From: Leptasterias polaris
Taxonomy: Eukaryota; Echinodermata; Asteroidea; Forcipulatida; Asteriidae
NCBI GenBank assembly: GCA_037783415.1
Contig: JAZGTN010000007.1
Span: forward strand, 2,563,501 to 2,627,500
Direction of reading: 5' to 3'
DNA: 64,000 bases
Part shown: piece by piece, positions 30,401-41,000 of the stretch
Layout: each line of letters begins with the position of its first letter
How positions within the stretch are numbered: the first letter of the stretch is position 1
Notes under the pieces: generated by a model
What the model saw: the letters and a program-made list of their open reading frames with translations, nothing else
What the model was told of the DNA's origin: nothing
Database searches by the model: none
Translations under genes and position numbers: made by a program

Positions 30401-32288
30401 CAGGTTTGCCCCAAACAAGGCTACAAGCCACTCTTGGTAAGGGGCAAGTTTGCCCAAACAAGGTTACAAGCCACTCTTGGTAAGGGGCAAGTTTGCCCAA
30501 ACAAGGCTACAAGCCACTCTTGGCAAGGGGCAAGTTTGCCCAAAACAGGGCTACAAGCCACTCTTGGTAAGGGGCAAGTTTGCCCAAACAAGGCTACAAG
30601 CCACTCTTGGCAAGGGACAAGTTTGCCCCAAACAAAGCTACAAGCCACTCTTGGCAAGGGGCAAGTTTGCCCAAAACAAGGCTACAAGCCTCTCTTGGTA
30701 AGGGACAAGTTTGCCCAAACAAGGCTACAAGCCACTCTTGGCAAGGGACAAGTTTGCCCCAAACAAAGCTACAAGCCACTCTTGGCAAGGGGCAAGTTTG
30801 CCCAAAACAAGGCTACAAGCCTCTCTTGGTAAGGGACAAGTTTGCCCAAACAAGGCTACAAGCCACTCTTTGCAAGGGGCAAGTTTGCCCAAACAAGGCT
30901 ACAAGCCACTCTTGGTAAGGGGCAAGTTTGCCCAAACAAGGCTTCAAGCCACTCTTGGTAAGGGGCAAGTTTGCCCAAACAAGGCTACAAGCCACTCTTG
31001 GTAAGGGGCAAGTTTGCCCAAACAAGGCTTCAAGCCACTCTTGGTAAGAGTCAAGTTTGCCCAAACAAGGCTACAAGCCACTCTTGGCAAGGGGCAGGTT
31101 TGCCCAAACAAGGCTACAAGCCACTCTTGGTAAGGGGCAAGTTTGCCCAAACAAGGCTTCAAGCCACTCTTGGTAAGGGGCAAGTTTGCCCAAACAAGGC
31201 TACAAGCCACTCTTGGCAAGGGACAAGTTTGCCCCAAACAAGGCTACAAGCAACTCTTGGCAAGGGGCAAGTTTGCCCCAAACAAGGCTACAAGCCCCTT
31301 CTTGGTAATGGGCTACAAGAAGAAAAAAGTTAAGATGAAAAAAACTTGAGCTGAAGGTAGGAATTGATATTCTTCTTAAAACAGTCTACAATCCCGGCCA
31401 ACATACTTAGGCCATGTGACAAAAAACATGTCCTCCCCCATTTTCCTGCTCAATGTTGTTAACCCCAGCTGGAGCTCAGACCATGCAAGGAGAGCCAACT
31501 CTGAACGGAGGGGAGGGGGGGGGGGCTGGGAGGGGGACCTAACGAGATGTACATGTACATGTGTTTATGTCCGGGATTGTAGGATGGATGGAAACAAGCC
31601 CCAAGCAGAGTTCCAAAGAGAAACAGTACGTGGAATAAAGCTATTGGAGTGGCTCTTTGTTCTGCATACTCAGCAGGTACAAATGTAGGGTCATAGATTG
31701 ATAACTACTCCAAAAGTTAATGATCATAAACACTTGGTGAGAAGCAGTGCAGCTGTTGATTGTATAAAATATTTAGAGAAAGGGTTCTCTTTGAAGATTT
31801 CTGAGGGTTACTGTCCGTTTGTGATTGCTGCGTCCAGAGATTGCACATGTCGGGCATGGTATAGTTTTGGTGATTGTAACTAATAACTGTACCGGTAACT
31901 GGTCAGTGAGTAAACCAGAGGCCAATTCAACCTAAACACTTATTTGTTAGGACCGCCAAATCGCAGCACTGATTGGACCCACCGGGTAACCAACCATAGA
32001 GCAAGGAAGGTGTGACCATGTGATTATTGGAATGAAAGTTTAAATATTACATTAATTTTTTGTTTGTTCTCCTCTCCATTCATTTAGACGTCTACTCTGA
32101 CCAGCTTCTCCGAGTTCTCCATGAAAATGTTGGAGAATTTTTACAACTACGCATCATCGTTCGGAATCACCCAGTCCCAGATGACACCTCAGCCAAACGT
32201 CAGCTGGGTACCCCTGACGGTCCTCGACCAGTGGTTTCAGAACTTCAAGAAGAAAATGGCGCAGGATCAGAATTTCTGGAAGAAGTAA
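27441..32288 (+). CDS. HIKESHI: Hikeshi, Hsp70 nuclear import carrier (4 coding exons)
   Basis: Hikeshi carries Hsp70-family chaperones through nuclear pores, mainly after heat stress, binding FG nucleoporins. Coding exons are 27441-27470 (MFGCLVAGRL), 29319-29556, 29935-30065 and 32088-32288. Introns start GTAAGT, GTTTGT and GTACGT and end in AG; phases are 0, 1 and 0. The total is 600 nt, 199 residues, close to the 197 of the human protein. Family signatures are the N-terminus MFGCLVAGR, SINHIVVFLTGVGAFPEGMG (exon 2), MVWMFLGYITNEKPSAIFKV, then SQIGISVEPL (exon 3) and the C-terminal MLENFYNYASSFGITQSQM, with WFQNFKKKMAQDQNFWKK at the end (exon 4). No break is seen. The intron 2 donor GTTTGT is the weakest. 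Introns hold a foldback element, a SINE piece and a 43-bp minisatellite. No clear poly(A) signal directly follows the stop. Confidence 0.96.
28040..28931. mobile_element. foldback DNA transposon in Hikeshi intron 1
   Basis: The left end ACAGTCGTTTGACCAGTTCC at 28040 and its exact complement ending at 28931 form a 20-bp perfect terminal inverted repeat around 892 bp. The subterminal motif ACCAGTTCCGGATCA recurs at about 28069 and 28447 (partial), and inverted at about 28730 and 28906. No transposase is present. A TA precedes the left CAG end, but the right flank is TT, so a TA-target (Tc1/mariner or pogo-like) origin is only suggested. Confidence 0.8.
29670..29720 (+). repeat. tRNA-Leu-derived SINE head in Hikeshi intron 2
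   Basis: TGTCGTGGCTGAGTCG has the A-box pattern, and CCAGACTCAAGCTCTGG forms a perfect 5-bp anticodon stem with a 7-nt loop and CAA anticodon, as in tRNA-Leu. The 3' half with the B box is missing after about 29720; a GTTCAAATCCC B-box-like piece lies separately upstream at about 29607. It is a SINE fragment, not a tRNA gene. Confidence 0.6.
30106..31318 (+). repeat. 43/44-bp minisatellite in Hikeshi intron 3
   Basis: About 28 copies of a unit made of GGCTACAAGCCACTCTTGGT, AAGGGGCAAGTTTGCCC(C) and AAACAA; the 43- or 44-bp length depends on three or four C. Each unit has a 7+7-bp hairpin (GGGGCAA-GT-TTGCCCC). Variants (GGTTACAAG, GGCTTCAAG, GGGACAAG, CTCTTGGCAAG) recur in blocks, so groups of units were copied together. 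Open frames across it in both strands are artefacts of the repeat. It is 40 bp downstream of the exon 3 donor. Confidence 0.95.
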
Positions 32289-32317
32289 CTGTACTGTTGT
32301 AATTTTCTGTTAAAACA

Positions 32318-33040
32318 GGGGCTGAGTCGTCATGATCAAAGCAGGCCTGTGGCTGAACAGGGAATTATAAACTCTCACCCAGTTACTTTTAGTTGTTGTA
32401 TGAGAGATCGCCTAACATCACAAGGCCAGACGGCCACTTGAAAGTGAGGGTTACACATGTAGAGCCCCTCCCAGAATATGTAGCTTTTAGAATGTGTACC
32501 CCCTTCAAATAATGGTATTGGCCAATGATGAGAACAGTGTAACACACATAATTGATTTGAGCTTTCGACCCAAATCAACTGCCACCAGGGACACATTGCC
32601 ACCTACTCCTGGGGCTAAAACAGGGTTACCCCCTTCACAGAGTAACAATTTTTAATTTGATTCATTTTTTATGAGAGATCACCTAACACGGCCACGGACG
32701 GCCACTTCAAGGTGAGGGTTACACTAAACTAAACTGATTTGGGCTATCGGCCCAAATCAACTGCCACCAGAGGCACAATGCCACCTACTCCTTGGGCTGA
32801 AAGTACAGGGTTACCCCCTTCACAGTCCGTAAGGATGTAGGCATGGGTATCATCCACTAGGAGCCTGGCTGGTAGAGCCGAATGCACTACCTTCCCAACT
32901 TTTTACGGAGCAATTATGGTGCTGCACTCTCCATAGATTTGATGCGGAGGGAGAACGCCTACGTGCTGTAACTGGGTGAGAGTTCATAATTCCACATACA
33001 GCCACTGGCCTGCTTTGATCATGATAATACAGCTCCTCGA
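32318..33040. mobile_element. foldback element of about 720 bp with internal duplication
   Basis: About 32328-32390 and 32966-33030 are inverted copies (TCATGATCAAAGCAGGCC, then TGGCTG, AATTATAAACTCTCACCCAG, TTAC) forming terminal repeats of about 65 bp. Inside, a segment of about 180-270 bp is duplicated in direct order: GAGAGATC(G/A)CCTAACA at 32402 and 32673, and CCCAAATCAACTGCCACCAG at 32570 and 32748. It begins 30 bp after the Hikeshi stop codon, so it may lie in its 3' UTR. No coding region is present. Confidence 0.8.
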
Positions 33041-34004
33041 ACTGTACATATCAAAGATGGGTTTTTTTATGTTATGAAATAACAGGTCTTTTCTATTTAT
33101 TTGAATGTTTTGTAGCGGGACTATACTCTTCAGTACAAATCAGAGCTTAGCATGGGTAAACAAGGATTTGGATTTCCAAATTTGCTTGAAATTTGAAAAC
33201 TGGGTGTCCAAATTGTTCACTGTAAATGACAGATAAAACGGGGTGTCCAAATTTAAAATAGGGCGTCCAAAAGACACCCAGTGACCCAGACACCCCTCTC
33301 GCTAACACTACAGGGACAAATTTTTTGTAAACAATCTTTTGAATAACTGAAACTCATTTTCCAAGATGTCTTACTTTGATGCAATTAGTATGATGACGTT
33401 ATTTAATGTGAAACTAACTAGATGCTGCGACTAAACTGTTAACATGTATACCACACACACAGATCCTTGTTATCAGTTTCCAGGGATGATCAATATCATC
33501 ACCCCAGTTTTTTCCCCCAGCATGCACTGCTCGCTCATAACCCCTGGTATTGGTTAACTAAAATATGCCAGTCTATGGCACAATTCAATAAGGCCAGTGG
33601 CCAATCCACTCTATGCCCTCGCTTAAGTATGGTAGCCCGCAAACGAGGCATTAAGTCATGGAGCAACTGGTCCCCTGTCATTCTTCTTTGATCTTGTGAC
33701 ATGTCTAACTGTACGCAGTTTAGTGTGAACAAATAGACATCAACATATTTTGACACATGCATACTTAAGCATCCCACAATCCCCATACAAGTTTTTGGCA
33801 ACCGTGTGAATAAATCAATACACCCCTACAAGGCGTTAGTGATGAGAGGTATCAATACGGTCTGGTGCCCATGGTAGCGAGTCTGCCTTGTCATTTGCTT
33901 GGTGGAACTCACTTCTTTATGTCCTCCATTTGTTTGCCATACATGTATTGGAGTCCAATATGGTAAGTTATTGCACACCTTTGTAGCGCCGATTTCAAAT
34001 ACAA
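33041..34004. other. intergenic, nothing recognised with confidence
   Basis: A GTGTCCAAAT motif recurs several times at 33205-33280. 33535-33801 is open on the minus strand (contains TGDQLLHDLMPRLRATILKR) but matches no family I know, and the plus strand is also partly open, so I do not call it a gene. Confidence 0.4.
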
Positions 34005-34268
34005 CAATCCTTCACCGATCTTGAACTCTTGGTGGCAGCAGATACCGCCATTATTGCGGTGGTACATGTACCTGGGTGGTACTGCGCTGCCTAACGACGG
34101 GTTTAAGCGATTTGCAAAGTGAAAGTCCAATAACCCGCGACTGATCAAATGATCGCCGTGTAGCCCAAACCTTACACCAGTCGCTAGGCAGCGCAGTACC
34201 ACCCAGGTACATCGCAGTAATGGCGGCATATCTGCTGCCACCAAGAGTTCAAGATCGGTGAAGGATTG
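34005..34268. mobile_element. 264-bp foldback element
   Basis: Arms 34005-34097 and 34181-34268 are inverted copies (CAATCCTTCACCGATCTTGA at the outer left, GGCAGCGCAGTACCACCCAG at the inner right) with a loop of about 83 bp. One 9-bp indel (GTGGTACAT) separates the arms. There is no coding sequence. The arms can form a long hairpin. Confidence 0.9.
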
Positions 34269-34413
34269 CTGTATAGATGTAATTATTCAAAAGTTTTCAA
34301 CATTTTCAGAGAGTGGGATGGACAAGCTCCTTTTTTTGTCGGAAGGGGGAGGGTTATGGTGAAAAACCTATTTAAATGACAGGGATCTATGTGGGACTTA
34401 TATAAAATATTTT

Positions 34414-34538
34414 GTGTGTGCATTGTCGCAGAATATAATCACACAGTGAAATCTGGACTATTAAATTTCACTTGACTTTGCTTCGTGATCAAAATTCATC
34501 CAGATTTCACTTAATATCTGCGACAATGCACTCATATA
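34414..34538. mobile_element. 125-bp foldback element
   Basis: GTGCATTGTCGCAGAATAT, then AGTGAAATCTGGA at the left is inverted at the right (CCAGATTTCACTTAATATCT, then GCGACAATGCAC). The arms are about 45 bp and the loop about 35 bp. Confidence 0.88.
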
Positions 34539-34690
34539 CATGCAATATTTGCATAATGTTGTGTAAAATGTTATCAATGTTTTAACTGCAACTGTATAAA
34601 GTTAAATTGCAATTGAACAAGGTGTAATCTGTGTCTGTTTGTATTGTCGTCCTTATCAATGTTGTGCATACACTCAAAAAAGCGTCACAA

Positions 34691-35046
34691 TTTTTATCAA
34701 AACTGGGCTAGATTTTAAGTTGCTAATTTAGGCTCTAAAATGATGCAATAGGCTCTTCTGATGCCCTCGTCTTTAATTTACCAAAGATAGAAGCTTTATT
34801 TTGGCAAACATAAGTTCAAAAAGGCAAACAAATTGAAAACCATCAAGGCCGGGCAAGGGCAAGTCCAGCATTTTTATCAAATTTGGACCAATTTTCGAGT
34901 TGTTATTTAAGGCTCTAAAATGATACAGTAGGCTCTACTGATGCCTTTTTAACTACCTTGACTCAAGATCAATGCTTTATTTCAGGAAACATGATAGTTG
35001 AGTAATAGGCCAAAAAGTGAAATAATCACAAGGGGTAAGTCCAGTA
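34691..35046 (+). repeat. two long-form (180 and 176 bp) units at the satellite edge
   Basis: Units start TTTTTATCAA at 34691 and 34871 and end in AAGTCCAGCA / AAGTCCAGTAG. Each carries an extra segment of about 123 bp (GGCTCTAAAATGATACAGTA, CTCTACTGATGCC and so on) inside what is otherwise the 54-bp monomer. The second ends with GAAATAATCACAAGGGGTAA and passes directly into the first 54-bp monomers. Confidence 0.88.
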
Positions 35047-38000
35047 GTTTTACCAATTTTGGGCCAAAAAGTGAAATAATCACAAGGGGTAAGTCCAGCA
35101 GTTTTATCAATATTTGGCAAAAACTGAAATAATCACAAGGGGTAAGCCCAGAAGTTTTATCAATATTAGGCCCAAAACTGAAATAATCACAAGGGGTAAG
35201 TCCAGCAGTTTTATCAATTCTGAGCCCAAAATTGAAATAATCAAAAGGGGTAAGTACAGCAGTTTTATCACTTTTGAGCCCAAAATTGAAATAATCACAA
35301 GGAGAGCCCAAAATTTAAATAATCACAAGGGGTAAGTCCAGCAGTTTTATCAATATTTGGCCCAAAATTGAAATAATCACAAGGGGTAAGTCCAGCAGTT
35401 TTATCAATTTTGAACCCAAAATTGAAATAATCACAAGGGGTAAGTCCAGCAGTTTTATCAATATTTGGCTGAAAATTGAAATAATCACAAGGGGTAAGTC
35501 CAGCAGTTTTATCAATTTTGAACCCAAAATTGAAATAATCACAAGGGGTAAGTCCAGCAGTTTTATCAATATTTGGCCCAAAATTGAAATAATCACAAGG
35601 GGTAAGTCCAGCAGTTTTATCAATTTTGGGCCCAAAATTGAAATAATCACAAGGGGTAAGTCCAGCAGTTTTATCAATTTTGGGCCCAAAATTGAAATAA
35701 TCACAAGGGGTAAGTCCAGCAGTTTTATCAATATTTGGCCCAAAATTGAAATAATCACAAGGGGTAAGTACAGCAGTTTTATCACTTTTGAGCCCAAAAT
35801 TGAAATAATCACAAGGAGAGCCCAAAATTGAAATAATCACAAGGGGTAAGTCCAGCAGTTTTATCAATATTTGGCCCAAAATTGAAATAATCACAAGGGG
35901 TAAGTCCAGCAGTTTTATCAATATTTGGCTGAAAATTGAAATAATCACAAGGGGTAAGTCCAGCATTTTTATAAATATTTGGCTGAAAAATGAAATAATC
36001 ACAAGGGGTAAGTCCAGCATTTTTATCAATATTTGGCTGAAAATTGAAATAATCACAAGGGGTAAGTCCAGCAGTTTTATCAATATTTGAACCCAAAATT
36101 GAAATAATCACAAGGGGTAAGTCCAGCAGTTTTATCAATTTTGAACCCAAAATTGAAATAATCACAAGGGGTAAGTACAGCAGTTTTATCACTTTTGAGC
36201 CCAAAATTGAAATAATCACAAGGAGAGCCCAAAATTTAAATAATCACAAGGGGTAAGTCCAGCAGTTTTATCAATATTTGGCCCAAAATTGAAATAATCA
36301 CAAGGGGTAAGTCCAGCAGTTTTATCAATTTTGAACCCAAAATTGAAATAATCACAAGGGGTAAGTCCAGCAGTTTTATCAATATTTGGCTGAAAATTGA
36401 AATAATCACAAGGGGTAAGTCCAGCAGTTTTATCAATTTTGAACCCAAAATTGAAATAATCACAAGGGGTAAGTCCAGCAGTTTTATCAATTTTGGGCCC
36501 AAAATTGAAATAATCACAAGGGGTAAGTCCAGCAGTTTTATCAATTTTGGGCCCAAAATTGAAATAATCACAAGGGGTAAGTCCAGCAGTTTTATCAATA
36601 TTTGGCCCAAAATTGAAATAATCACAAGGGGTAAGTCCAGCAGTTTTATCAATTTTGGGCCCAAAATTGAAATAATCACAAGGGGTAAGTCCAGCAGTTT
36701 TATCAATATTTGGCCCAAAATTGAAATAATCACAAGGGGTAAGTCCAGCAGTTTTATCAATTTTGAACCAAAAATTGAAATAATCACAAGGGGTAAGTCC
36801 AGCAGTTTTATCAATATTTGACCCAAAATTGAAATAATCACAAGAGGTAAGTCCAGCAGTTTTATCAATATTTGGCCCAAAAATGAAATAATCACAAGGG
36901 GTAAGTCCAGCAGTTTTATCAATTTTGAGCCCAAAATTGAAATAATCACAAGGGGTAAGTCCAGCAGTTTTATCAATTTTGGGCCCAAAATTGAAATAAT
37001 CACAAGGGGTAAGTCCAGCAGTTTTATCAATATTTGGCCCAAAATTGAAATAATCACAAGGGGTAAGTCCAGCAGTTTTATCAATATTTGGCCCAAAATT
37101 GAAATAATCACAAGGGGTAAGTCCAGCAGTTTTATCAATATTTGGCCCAAAATTGAAATAATCACAAGGGGTAAGTCCAGCAGTTTTATCAATATTTGGC
37201 CCAAAATTGAAATAATCACAAGGGGTAAGTCCAGCAGTTTTATCAATATTTGGCCCAAAATTGAAATAATCACAAGGGGTAAGTCCAGCAGTTTTATCAA
37301 TTTTGGGCCCAAAATAAAAATAATCACAAGAGGTAAGTCCAGCAGTTTTATCAATTTTGGGCCCAAAATTGAAATAATCACAAGGGGTAAGTCCAGCAGT
37401 TTTATCAATATTTGGCCCAAAATTGAAATAATCACAAGGGGTAAGTCCAGCAGTTTTATCAATTTTGAACCAAAAATTGAAATAATCACAAGGGGTAAGT
37501 CAAGCAGTTTTATCAATATTTGGCCCAAAATTGAAATAATCACAAGGGGTAAGTCCAGCAGTTTTATCAATATTTGGCCCAAAATTGAAATAATCACAAG
37601 GGGTAAGTCCAGCAGTTTTATCAATTTTGAGCCCAAAATTGAAATAATCACAAGGGGTAAGTCCAGCAGTTTTATCAATTTTGGGCCCAAAATTGAAATA
37701 ATCACAAGGGGTAAGTCCAGCAGTTTTATCAATATTTGGCCCAAAATTGAAATAATCACAAGGGGTAAGTCCAGCAGTTTTATCAATATTTGGCCCAAAA
37801 TTGAAATAATCACAAGGGGTAAGTCCAGCAGTTTTATCAATTTTGGGCCCAAAATTGAAATAATCACAAGGGGTAAGTCCAGCAGTTTTATCAATTTTGG
37901 GCCCAAAATTGAAATAATCACAAGGGGTAAGTCCAGCAGTTTTATCAATATTTGGCCCAAAATTGAAATATTCACAAGGGGTAAGTCCAGCAGTTTTATC

Positions 38001-41000
38001 AATTTTGAACCAAAAATTGAAATAATCACAAGGGGTAAGTCAAGCAGTTTTATCAATATTTGGCCCAAAACTGAAATAATCACAAGGGGTAAGTCCAGCA
38101 GTTTTATCAATATTTGGCTGATAATTGAAATAATCACAAGGGGTAAGTCCAGCAGTTTTATCAATATTTGACCCAAAATTGAAATAATCACAAGGGGTAA
38201 GTCCAGCAGTTTTATCAATATTTGGCCCAAAATTGAAATATTCACAAGGGGTAAGTCCAGCAGTTTTATCAATTTTGAACCAAAAATTGAAATAATCACA
38301 AGGGGTAAGTCAAGCAGTTTTATCAATATTTGGCCCAAAACTGAAATAATCACAAGGGGTAAGTCCAGCAGTTTTATCAATATTTGGCTGAAAATTGAAA
38401 TAATCACAAGGGGTAAGTCCAGCAGTTTTATCAATATTTGACCCAAAATTGAAATAATCACAAGGGGTAAGTCCAGCAGTTTTATCAATATTTGGCCCAA
38501 AATTGAAATAATCACAAGGGGTAAGTCCAGCAGTTTTATCAATTTTGGGCCCAAAATTGAAATAATCACAAGGGGTAAGTCAAGCAGTTTTATCAATATT
38601 TGGCCCAAAACTGAAATAATCACAAGGGGTAAGTCCAGCAGTTTTATCAATATTTGACCCAAAATTGAAATAATCACAAGGGGTAAGTCCAGCAGTTTTA
38701 TCAATATTTGGCCCAAAATTGAAATAATCACAAGGGGTAAGTCCAGCAGTTTTATCAATTTTGGGCCCAAAATTGAAATAATCACAAGGGGTAAGTCCAG
38801 CAGTTTTATCAATTTTGGGCCCAAAATTGAAATAATCACAAGGGGTAAGTCCAGCAGTTTTATCAATTTTGGGCCCAAAATTGAAATAATCACAAGGGGT
38901 AAGTCCAGCAGTTTTATCAATATTTGGCCCAAAATTGAAATAATCACAAGGGGTAAGTCCAGCAGTTTTATCAATTTTGGGCCCAAAATTGAAATAATCA
39001 CAAGGGGTAAGTCCAGTAGTTTTATCAATTATTGGCCCAAAATTGAAATAATCACAAGGGGTAAGTCCAGCAGTTTTATCAATATTTGGCCCAAAATTGA
39101 AATAATCACAAGGGGTAAATCCAGCAGTTTTATCAATTTTGGGCCCAAAATTGAAATAATCACAAGGGGTAAGTCCAGCAGTTTTATCAATATTTGGCCC
39201 AAAATTGAAATATTCACAAGGGGTAAGTCCAGCAGTTTTATCAATTTTGAACCAAAAATTGAAATAATCACAAGGGGTAAGTCAAGCAGTTTTATCAATA
39301 TTTGGCCCAAAACTGAAATAATCACAAGGGGTAAGTCCAGCAGTTTTATCAATATTTGGCTGAAAATTGAAATAATCACAAGGGGTAAGTCCAGCAGTTT
39401 TATCAATATTTGACCCAAAATTGAAATAATCACAAGGGGTAAGTCCAGCAGTTTTATCAATATTTGGCCCAAAATTGAAATATTCACAAGGGGTAAGTCC
39501 AGCAGTTTTATCAATTTTGAACCAAAAATTGAAATAATCACAAGGGGTAAGTCAAGCAGTTTTATCAATATTTGGCCCAAAACTGAAATAATCACAAGGG
39601 GTAAGTCCAGCAGTTTTATCAATATTTGACCCAAAATTGAAATAATCACAAGGGGTAAGTCCAGCAGTTTTATCAATATTTGGCCCAAAATTGAAATAAT
39701 CACAAGGGGTAAGTCCAGCAGTTTTATCAATTTTGGGCCCAAAATTGAAATAATCACAAGGGGTAAGTCCAGCAGTTTTATCAATTTTGGGCCCAAAATT
39801 GAAATAATCACAAGGGGTAAGTCCAGCAGTTTTATCAATTTTGGGCCCAAAATTGAAATAATCACAAGGGGTAAGTCCAGCAGTTTTATCAATATTTGGC
39901 CCAAAATTGAAATAATCACAAGGGGTAAGTCCAGCAGTTTTATCAATTTTGAGCCCAAAATTGAAATAATCACAAGGGGTAAGTCCAGCAGTTTTATCAA
40001 TTTTGGGCCCAAAATTGAAATAATCACAAGGGGTAAGTCCAGCAGTTTTATCAATATTTGGCCCAAAATTGAAATAATCACAAGGGGTAAGTCCAGCAGT
40101 TTTATCAATATTTGGCCCAAAATTGAAATAATCACAAGGGGTAAGTCCAGCAGTTTTATCAATTTTGGGCCCAAAATTAAAATAATCACAAGGGGTAAGT
40201 CCAGCAGTTTTATCAATATTTGGCCCAAAATTGAAATAATCACAAGGGGTAAGTCCAGCAGTTTTATCAATATTTGGCCCAAAATTGAAATAATCACAAG
40301 GGGTAAGTCCAGCAGTTTTATCAATTTTGAGCCCAAAATTTTAATAATCACAAGGGGTAAGTCCAGCAGTTTTATCAATTTTGGGCCCAAAATTGAAATA
40401 ATCACAAGGGGTAAGTCCAGCAGTTTTATCAATATTTGGCCCAAAATTGAAATAATCACAAGGGGTAAGTCCAGCAGTTTTATCAATATTTGGCCCAAAA
40501 TTGAAATAATCACAAGGGGTAAGTCCAGCAGTTTTATCAATATTTGGCCCAAAATTGAAATAATCACAAGGGGTAAGTCCAGCAGTTTTATCAATTTTGA
40601 GCCCAAAATTGAAATAATCACAAGGGGTAAGTCCAGCAGTTTTATCAATTTTGGGCCCAAAATTGAAATAATCACAAGGGGTAAGTCCAGCAGTTTTATC
40701 AATTTTGGGCCCAAAATTGAAATAATCACAAGGGGTAAGTCCAGCAGTTTTATCAATTTTGGGCCCAAAATTGAAATAATCACAAGGGGTAAGTCCAGCA
40801 GTTTATTCAATTTTGGGCCCAAAATTGAAATAATCACAAGGGGTAAGTCCAGCAGTTTTATCAATATTTGGCCCAAAATTGAAATAATCACAAGGGGTAA
40901 GTCCAGCAGTTTTATCAATTTTGAACCAAAAATTGAAATAATCGCAAGGGGTAAGTCAAGCAGTTTTATCAATATTTGGCCCAAAACTGAAATAATCACA

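Noticed and set aside
30106..31333. Open frames on both strands across the minisatellite in Hikeshi intron 3
   Set aside because: They are repeat-derived, overlap in several frames and lie in an intron of a well-supported gene.
33467..33801. Overlapping open frames on both strands
   Set aside because: Neither matches a known family. Opposed open frames of this length occur by chance, so they are mentioned only in the region note.
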